Source: Pseudomonadota bacterium (GTDB lineage: Bacteria > Pseudomonadota > Gammaproteobacteria > Burkholderiales > Burkholderiaceae_D). Taken from it: DNA of 59,680 nt. The DNA lies in assembly GCA_023449275.1 (NCBI GenBank), contig JAEXJM010000038.1:1-59680 (forward strand), given 5' to 3'. Of this stretch, positions 54,509 through 59,680 are shown piece by piece; the first letter of the stretch is position 1; each line of letters starts with the position of its first letter. The notes beneath the pieces were generated by a model. That model worked only from the letters and a program-made list of their open reading frames with translations, did not search any database and was not told the DNA's origin. Both the position numbers and the translations under genes were made by a program.

Positions 54509-55072
54509 ATGAATCCCGAAAAAATCAGGGCCAGACTGGCTTTTCTGGAAGAGGCCGAAAAACTGAAAAGTGTGCTCCGGAGTGCACATGCCTCTTCGGG
54601 CCGGCACGAAAGCACGGCCGAACACAGCTGGCGCTTGTGCCTGATGGCCCTGACATTCGAGGATGAACTGGCTGGTCTGGATATGACCAAAGTGCTGAAA
54701 ATGTGTGTCATTCACGATCTGGGGGAAGCGATCCACGGGGACATTCCCGCCGTCAGTACAGACAGGCATGCCGAAAAGGCCGGACAGGAAAGGGAGGATC
54801 TGCTGCTTTTGATGGATTCACTGGACGAGCCTCTGAAACATTCGATTCTGGCACTCTGGGAAGATTATGAAAACGCCGTTTCGCCTGAAGCGAAGGCCGT
54901 AAAGGCACTGGACAAGCTGGAAACCATTCTTCAGCACAATCAGGGCAAAAACCCTTCCGATTTCGATTACCGGTTCAACCTGTCTTACGGTCGTGACCAT
55001 ACGGACAAAATCCCCCTTTTTGCCGCCATCCGGAAGATACTGGACGACAAGACCCGCTCCAATATGAAATGA
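54509..55072 (+). CDS. HD-domain phosphohydrolase, YfbR-like
   Basis: 187 residues. The HD motif is CVIHDLGEAIHGD, and further metal ligands are likely in GRHESTAEHSWRL (start) and in AVKALDKLE. The family includes YfbR-type 5'-nucleotidases that act on deoxyribonucleoside monophosphates. It is cytoplasmic and stands alone. The ATG at 54509 fits the family start (KIRARLAFLEEAEKLKSVLR). Confidence 0.88.
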   Translation: MNPEKIRARLAFLEEAEKLKSVLRSAHASSGRHESTAEHSWRLCLMALTFEDELAGLDMTKVLKMCVIHDLGEAIHGDIPAVSTDRHAEKAGQEREDLLLLMDSLDEPLKHSILALWEDYENAVSPEAKAVKALDKLETILQHNQGKNPSDFDYRFNLSYGRDHTDKIPLFAAIRKILDDKTRSNMK

Positions 55073-55704
55073 ACGGGCCGGAGGAAACTTCCGTGATTCC
55101 ATCGGGATTGTCAGTGGGATGTCTTTCTCTCGCCTTTTCACCGGTTTCCCACTGAAACCGTTGCCGGTTTTGCCCCTGTCGTGAGTGTTTGCCGGGAGGT
55201 GCCGCATTCCCCGAACCTGTCGTTTCCCCCGCGGATGGCGATACGTTTTTCCGTACCGGTAGCATTTTCCAGCCAGAATTCATTTAGCCTGTTCAACAGT
55301 ACCTGCGCCGACGAGTCAGGCGAATTCTGTTGCAATACGATCCTGTCGTGGCCTCTTCCCTGCACTTGCCGCCATCAGCTCTTGCCGATCAGAAGGAAAC
55401 GGGAACCACCCCCATTGTTCCGGCAAGCGTGAACATGGGGCAACCCATCCCGTACAGGAGAGGCTGCCAGCCATATCCGGATACCGTCAAAACCCATCCG
55501 GCAGGCACGCGATAAAGGTGTATGGGGACAGGTATGGCATATGGCCCGGGAAAATGACGGCGATTTTTTCACTTTGGTCATGTCTTGCGGACTTTTTCCG
55601 ACATTCATCAAGACTTGTGCGGAAATCCGGCCGCTATCCGGCAAAAAAGGAAACGAAGCTTTTTCACGGGATGTCCAAGTTTCATTCGGTCAATGGAATG
55701 GAAA
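55073..55704. other. Intergenic stretch, no supported gene
   Basis: Contains a small inverted repeat CGGTTTC/GAAACCG (55142-55148, 55154-55160). A minus-strand frame at 55138-55365 reads SPDSSAQVLLNRLNEFWLENATG, which has protein-like character, but no RBS or family was seen, so I do not call it. Confidence 0.35.
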
Positions 55705-56058
55705 ATGGCATCGGTCAATCGGATCATTCTGCCTGGAACTGTCGTTGGCACACCTGATTTCAGGATCCTGTCTGGCAGCTCCATGGCGGTCAGCCTGTGT
55801 CTGGAAACCGTTTTCGGCAATGAAACGGAATCCCATGACGTGACGTTTTATGGACAGTCAGGCGAAATTGTCATGGAATACGTCGCCGAAGGTTCCCTGA
55901 CTTATGTCGATGGGACAATCAGGACTCGCCATTACAGGGACAAAAACGGGATCGAATACCAGATGACAGGGATTGCGGCACAAAAAATGCGGATATTGCT
56001 GCACGACAAAGAACCCGTCTCCGGTATCGATGATCTTTTTCCGGCAGAAAACCCGTAA
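55705..56058 (+). CDS. Divergent single-stranded-DNA-binding-protein-like (OB-fold) protein
   Basis: 117 residues. It follows the SSB pattern: the start MASVNRIILPGTVVGTPDF (the normal form is SVNKVILVGNLGxDPE), then ESHDVTFYGQSGEIVMEYVAEGSLTYVDGTIRTRHYRDKNGIEYQMTGIAAQKMRIL, which matches the strand pattern [38 protein letters not shown] in SSB. The acidic tip (DDDIPF type) that recruits partner proteins is absent; the end is DLFPAENP. Either a specialised paralogue or a decaying copy. It ends 110 bases before the tRNA-Leu(UAG). Confidence 0.75.
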   Translation: MASVNRIILPGTVVGTPDFRILSGSSMAVSLCLETVFGNETESHDVTFYGQSGEIVMEYVAEGSLTYVDGTIRTRHYRDKNGIEYQMTGIAAQKMRILLHDKEPVSGIDDLFPAENP

Positions 56059-56168
56059 AAAAGGTGAAAAAAGCCATGGAATCGGAAATCCTGAGCTGAT
56101 TTTACATCGGTGAAATACCCCTTTTTCCGGAATGTTCCGGAAATCGGTCTCCCGATTCAAAGGCTTGC

Positions 56169-56255
56169 TGGTGCGAGGGAGGGGACTCGAACCCCTACAC
56201 CATCACTGGCGTCAGGACCTAAACCTGGTGCGTCTACCAATTTCGCCACCCTCGC
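56169..56255 (-). tRNA. tRNA-Leu (anticodon UAG)
   Basis: The minus-strand sequence starts GCGAGGGTGGCGAAATTGG and ends with encoded CCA (56169-56171). The anticodon loop has TAG between CCAGG and CCTG stems; the T-arm GGGGTTCGAGTCCCC is regular. 87 bases with a long variable arm, as expected for leucine. Confidence 0.96.
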
Positions 56256-56273
56256 TAACGACCAGAACAGGGC

Positions 56274-56302
56274 ATTTTACTTCATTTCCGGGTGAATTTG
56301 AA
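56274..56302 (-). promoter_or_regulatory. Candidate promoter of tRNA-Leu(UAG)
   Basis: On minus, TTCAAA (56297-56302) and TAAAAT (56274-56279) with a 17-base spacer. The -10 is good, the -35 poor. It lies 18 bases before the tRNA 5' end. Confidence 0.5.
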
Positions 56303-56775
56303 TGAATTTATCCCGTTCACATCCGATGATTTTTCCGTGAAGGCACGATAAACAAGGTTCCCGCAAGGCGGGATACTTTGCCAGTGGAACATGGCTGCCT
56401 GAAGTCCGGCCGAAAATGTTTCCGGAAACGGGCATTTTCCGGGATGACAGACCTTCGCCTGCCATTCCGTGCATTCCGGCAATGCATTCACTCCCCTGCC
56501 ACGGCCAGCCGGATCGATGGCGCCCCCATCCGTTCATCACGCTGTCATGTGGATTGGCCGAAGCCCTTCCCTGCCAAACTGCCGCATTTGCCCATGATGG
56601 CCGGTGAGTTCAATATGAAAGGCACATACGTGTGAAAAGTCTCAATCCTCATTTTTCCCCGGATGGGTATCCTGCCGATATCGGGAACGGTGAACGCCCT
56701 TCGGGGAAAATAGCGTCTTTTCATCCAGTCAGCCGTGCATTTCCATTTCCAAAACGACAGGTACTGCCTGAAATG

Positions 56776-56804
56776 AAAAAGGCTGCCCTCTTTCACCGGC
56801 AGCC
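56776..56804 (-). terminator. Terminator of the duplicated-repeat gene
   Basis: GGCTGCC (56781-56787) and GGCAGCC (56798-56804); on minus followed by a U-run (A-run at 56776-56780 on plus). It lies about 50 bases past the stop at 56853. Confidence 0.8.
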
Positions 56805-56852
56805 TTCATTCAATCGGCCCTCTCTGTCACTGTCAAACCGACGCCCTTTCAG

Positions 56853-57182
56853 CTATGCAGCCGATTTTTCCGTATCGGGACTGCCGCTGGGATAACCGGA
56901 TTTTTCCAGATAGGCATCCATGAAGTCATCGGTTTCATAGACCTTTGTCCATGCACTGACCGAGTGCGTTTCCTGGGCACCCATCTTGTACTGGTCGAGA
57001 ATCTTGCGTTCCTTGGCTTCAAGATGGACACTGAACGGATAGCCCTGCTTTTCAAGGTAGGAGCCCATGATTTCGTCGGTTTCGTAAACGTGTGCCCAGG
57101 CCTTGACGGATTTGGCTTCCAGTTCGCCCATCTTGTATTGATCAAGGATTGCTTGCTCTTTTGAAGATTCGTTCGTTTCCAT
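56853..57182 (-). CDS. Small protein with two copies of a 38-residue repeat, unknown
   Basis: 109 residues. Residues 12-49 and 61-98 are the same repeat, 26 of 38 positions identical; both run from ILDQYKMG through VYETD to GYP. The order is ILDQYKMG, a helix with conserved SV and AW, VYETD, YLEK and GYP. I do not know the family. No signal peptide; charged and probably cytoplasmic. Start: ATG 57182 with AGGAG five bases before it (ATG 57185 is too close to the RBS). It has its own terminator. Confidence 0.75.
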   Translation of the reverse strand: METNESSKEQAILDQYKMGELEAKSVKAWAHVYETDEIMGSYLEKQGYPFSVHLEAKERKILDQYKMGAQETHSVSAWTKVYETDDFMDAYLEKSGYPSGSPDTEKSAA

Positions 57183-57630
57183 CATGACTCCTGGTTTCTC
57201 TATTGTTAACCGGTATCGACTGTTCTCTGGCTGTTTTTCTGCGCCGACCGTTAACTGGAAATACACACAGCGATTTCTCTCTGTATATAGTACCGTAAGT
57301 CTGGCATTTCGTGGCTAAATCGATCACATTTTCGGTGATCTGTCGCAAACTGAGTGAATTTTATGAAATTTGTGACATATACTCTCGATTTTTTTCGTCA
57401 TGGACAGTGGAAAATCATGTCCCGGAGTCAAATCCGGCTGAATTTTACCTTTTTTTCCCTGTCAAACAAGCGGACTTCCACCAAAGGAGAAATTATTTTT
57501 TCGACAGACGGCAAAATCTGTTTAACACCGCGCCAGATTGGTTAAAATAGACCCTCTTTGGCGGACTGGACAAGTTCCATTTTGCCGTCCTTCGTCTTTT
57601 GATGAATTTGATTGATAAAAAGGATAGACC
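57183..57630. other. Intergenic stretch, divergent promoters
   Basis: It separates two divergent genes. A small dyad GATCAC/GTGATC (57322-57327, 57335-57340) and T-rich tracts are visible. No gene. Confidence 0.45.
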
Positions 57631-57885
57631 ATGAGCGCATCCCCTCAAGACAAGGCTCCGGTGCCCAGACAGTTTCTGGAAGATCTGGGCTTCGAATTGC
57701 CAGAAGAAGCCTTCAGCTTTTACGTCGAAGGTTCCAGAATCGTTTTCAATGTTCAGGAAGTGGACGAAATCGGTTGCAATTTCCAGGTCCGGGTTCTTGA
57801 GGAAGCCTTTCCGCTTTCCGAAGAACAGCTCGAAAAACTCAGGAATGCCCAATACGACAGCCCTGAAGGTTTCCTGATTCTCTGA
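57631..57885 (+). CDS. Small protein, unknown, 84 aa
   Basis: 84 residues, no family recognised. The first part is polar (SASPQDKAPVPRQFL), the middle holds strands (FSFYVEGSRIVFNVQEVDEIGCNFQVRVLEEAF) and the end is helical (LSEEQLEKLRNAQYDS). Acidic, cytoplasmic. AAGGA with a good distance precedes the ATG. Followed by another small gene 138 bases away. Confidence 0.65.
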   Translation: MSASPQDKAPVPRQFLEDLGFELPEEAFSFYVEGSRIVFNVQEVDEIGCNFQVRVLEEAFPLSEEQLEKLRNAQYDSPEGFLIL

Positions 57886-58022
57886 ACATGCCAACGGGCC
57901 GGAGACCTTTGCCTTCCAGCCACTCGACGGCATAATGGGCATTCTTCAAATGGCCGGTATTTCAAAATGACCGAATGCCCTCATGGCAACCGGATCGACT
58001 ATTTAATTAACTGGAAAATTTT

Positions 58023-58307
58023 ATGAACAAGACTGAAATGGAAGCAGCATTCCACCAATTTGAAAACAAATACGGCATTCCTCCCGTTTACCCTATGGCT
58101 GATGGCGACAGGCTGGGTGCTTTCATCATCACGTTCAAAAGCGGTGATTCTTTCATGATCACGTTCGACAGCTATGACGTGGATATCCAGGAAGCGGCCA
58201 GTATGCTGGCTCCGGATAATGTCGATGAAGCCATCAGGGATATCAGGGCATTGCAGAAAATGTGTTCTCCCATTGCCACGAACGCAGCGCCTCCAACGCT
58301 CCAGTAA
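58023..58307 (+). CDS. Small protein, unknown, 94 aa
   Basis: 94 residues, no family recognised. The layout is helix (EMEAAFHQFENKYG), strands (AFIITFKSGDSFMITFDSYDVD) and helices (EAASMLAPDNVDEAIRDIRALQKM). Acidic; no signal peptide. A hairpin terminator follows at 58322-58345. It might be related in role to the 84-residue gene upstream, since both are small and adjacent, but there is no other evidence. Confidence 0.65.
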   Translation: MNKTEMEAAFHQFENKYGIPPVYPMADGDRLGAFIITFKSGDSFMITFDSYDVDIQEAASMLAPDNVDEAIRDIRALQKMCSPIATNAAPPTLQ

Positions 58308-58612
58308 GATCTCCATCCCCGAAAAAGCCGGATTTTCCGGCTTTTCCCATCCCCGTTTTCTGTCCGGTATTCCTCGTCATTGCCAGGCTTTTCCGGATTT
58401 CGCGTTGTTTCCGGACACACTTCCAATTCAGGAATTCAATTGAATATTGCATTGCAATACTTTGAAATAACTATTATTTTCTTCAAAACAGAAAAGCGTT
58501 ACCATACCTTATGAAACATGGATTCATTTACCTGAATCCGGTTTGCCGACAGGAATATCGAAAAACGGTCTTTTTGTTTTATCATGACACGTTTCATGAG
58601 CTTGAGGCTTCA
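58308..58612. other. Intergenic stretch with a terminator
   Basis: Terminator at 58322-58345; the rest is AT-rich leader of the following gene (promoter probably near 58440-58500). No other gene. Confidence 0.5.
58322..58345 (+). terminator. Terminator of the 94-residue gene
   Basis: AAAAGCCGGA (58322-58331 region) pairs with TCCGGCTTTT (58336-58345), with a short TTTT loop. The stem ends in a T-run. Confidence 0.85.
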
Positions 58613-59419
58613 ATGGCAGTTGAACATTACGAGAATTTTCCGGTCGCATCGATCCTGTTGCCTTCCCGGCTGAAGCGGCCTGTCGAGGTCATTTATGCAT
58701 TCGCCCGTTCGGCGGACGATATGGCGGATGAAGGGGACTTCCTGCCGGAAGAAAGACTTGCGGCCCTTGCCGGTTATATGGCAGAGCTGGATACCATCGA
58801 ACGGGATGAACAGCCCGCCAGCAGGCTTTTCATCGACCTGAAACAGGTCATCCATGAATTCAGCCTGCCCCTCGAACCTTTCAGAAACCTGCTGGCGGCC
58901 TTTATTCAGGACATATCGACAAAGCGTTATGACCGTTATGAAAACCTGCTGGATTACTGCCGCCTGTCAGCCAACCCCGTCGGCCTGCTGATGCTGCACC
59001 TGTATGAAGCGGCCACAGAAGAAAATATCAGGATGTCGGATGCCATTTGTACATCCCTGCAGCTCATCAATTTCTGGCAGGACGTCGCCATTGACTGGAA
59101 AAAGAACCGTATTTACCTTCCGCAGGAAGATATGGAACATTTCGGGGTGACTTCTGCCGATATCGCCGGTGGACACCTGTCTGCCGGCTGGCGTTCTCTC
59201 ATGCAATTCGAGGTCGAACGTACCCGCAAGCTCATGCAATCAGGATCCCCGCTGGCACGCCAGTTGCCGGGACGCATCGGATGGGAATTACGGCTCGTCG
59301 TTCAGGGCGGCTTGCGTATTCTCGATCGTATCGAGATGGCCGGTTACGATATTTTCAACAGACGTCCTGTCCTGAAAGGCGGCGACTGGCTAAGCATCAT
59401 CTGCCGCTGCCTGATGTAA
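58613..59419 (+). CDS. hpnC: Squalene synthase-like HpnC (hydroxysqualene synthase)
   Basis: 268 residues of the squalene/phytoene synthase fold. The first aspartate motif is DDMADE (35-40), the second is QDVAID (156-161). MAVEHYENFPVASILLPSRL at the start and NFWQDVAIDWKKNRIYLPQEDM are HpnC characteristics. HpnC converts presqualene diphosphate to hydroxysqualene for hopanoid or related lipids. I chose the ATG at 58613 with GAGG six bases before it rather than the upstream frame from 58511. HpnD/HpnE are not next to it in this window; rpmB follows. Confidence 0.92.
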   Translation: MAVEHYENFPVASILLPSRLKRPVEVIYAFARSADDMADEGDFLPEERLAALAGYMAELDTIERDEQPASRLFIDLKQVIHEFSLPLEPFRNLLAAFIQDISTKRYDRYENLLDYCRLSANPVGLLMLHLYEAATEENIRMSDAICTSLQLINFWQDVAIDWKKNRIYLPQEDMEHFGVTSADIAGGHLSAGWRSLMQFEVERTRKLMQSGSPLARQLPGRIGWELRLVVQGGLRILDRIEMAGYDIFNRRPVLKGGDWLSIICRCLM

Positions 59420-59648
59420 AAAACCTTCTTTTTCCTTTTCCCTTCCTCCAGCCCGTGTTCTTTTCATATAAAAAAAGCCTTTTGAAAACAAATACTTGAT
59501 TCATTGCTTGCTTTAATTGTGTCATCATATGGAATTATTCGACACAATAATCAGCAACAAGTTATTGTTTTTTCTTGTGTTTTTTTACCATCTCGGATAT
59601 GATTCGGACTTCCGTTTTTTTGTTTTGTTTTTGTCTGGAGGTCTTTTC

Positions 59649-59680
59649 ATGGCTCGTGTCTGCCAGGTTACGGGTAAGAA
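59649..59680 (+). CDS. rpmB: Ribosomal protein L28, N-terminal fragment (window edge)
   Basis: Only the start is present: MARVCQVTGK, typical for L28 in betaproteobacteria. GGAGG lies 7-8 bases upstream of the ATG at 59649. The remainder lies outside the window, so this is a partial feature and not a broken gene. Confidence 0.85.
   Translation, partial: MARVCQVTGK

Larger units (their letters stand above)
56256..56852. other. Intergenic stretch with tRNA promoter and a terminator
   Basis: Apart from the promoter at 56274-56302 and the minus terminator at 56776-56804 nothing is supported. Short frames on both strands have no RBS or motif. Confidence 0.45.

Noticed and set aside
55138..55644. 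Two short minus frames in the gap before the SSB-like gene
   Set aside because: One has a protein-like segment but there is no RBS, no family and no continuity between the two frames.
1..59680. CRISPR array, insertion sequence or integrase
   Set aside because: No regularly spaced repeats, transposase or integrase motifs were seen; hairpins are single terminators.

Overview
The window looks like chromosome of a betaproteobacterium, most likely Burkholderiales and possibly an Oxalobacteraceae-type gut or anaerobic organism. The clues are a moderate base composition (near 50-53 % G+C by eye), a 3'-edge rpmB start typical of the group, an Rnk-type regulator, a squalene-pathway hpnC, a recCBD operon and a complete malonate decarboxylase operon. 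This assignment is inference; no 16S gene is present. I see no insertion sequence, integrase, CRISPR array or replication origin. There are two tRNA-Leu genes (UAA and UAG), both on the minus strand and both with encoded CCA.

Layout. 1-7.9 kb: a membrane-anchored unknown protein, purC, a DsrE-family protein, a flavin reductase, a lipoprotein, an exported histidine acid phosphatase (phytase/AppA type), a PhzF-family protein and an AraC-type regulator. 8.2-12.4 kb: divergent from that regulator, a five-gene redox operon (zinc alcohol dehydrogenase, aldo/keto reductase, exported carboxymuconolactone-decarboxylase-family protein, SDR, exported cupin), probably for handling reactive carbonyls. 12.5-23.5 kb: mixed housekeeping genes (metallophosphoesterase, zinc-ribbon protein, DUF805 protein, a HAD-Nudix fusion, Rnk, a second zinc ADH, esterase, tRNA-Leu, SDR, NlpE-like lipoprotein, glutamine amidotransferase). 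23.5-30.6 kb: malonate utilisation, with mdcR on plus converging on the tightly overlapping minus-strand operon mdcA-B-C-D-E-G-H. MdcB and MdcG make and attach the prosthetic group of the carrier protein MdcC, MdcH loads malonyl, MdcA transfers, and MdcD/E decarboxylate. 30.9-40.4 kb: ogt, a large autotransporter with repeated YGG motifs, a GNAT, a divergent AraC/SDR-EamA-CCG gene set, an AEC-family transporter (a possible malonate carrier of the MdcF family, unlinked to the operon) and a shortened GlcG-like gene. 40.5-49.5 kb: recC-recB-recD with four-base overlaps. 49.6-59.7 kb: an accessory-looking stretch of an XRE regulator, two overlapping small unknown genes behind a perfect palindrome, a two-TM unknown protein, DUF302, an exported PLD-type nuclease, a YfbR-like HD phosphohydrolase, an orphan SSB-like OB-fold protein next to tRNA-Leu(UAG), an internally duplicated small protein, two small orphans, hpnC, and the start of rpmB.

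The best candidates for something undescribed are the XRE/palindrome/two-small-gene cassette (49.6-51.3 kb), the duplicated-repeat protein (56.9-57.2 kb), the divergent orphan SSB, the Nudix hydrolase fused to a decayed HAD domain, and a possible minus-strand small RNA implied by an unexplained terminator near 53.98 kb. None of these assignments was tested by a database search. Function calls rest on motifs read directly from the translations. Start codons were chosen from Shine-Dalgarno spacing and family N-termini.
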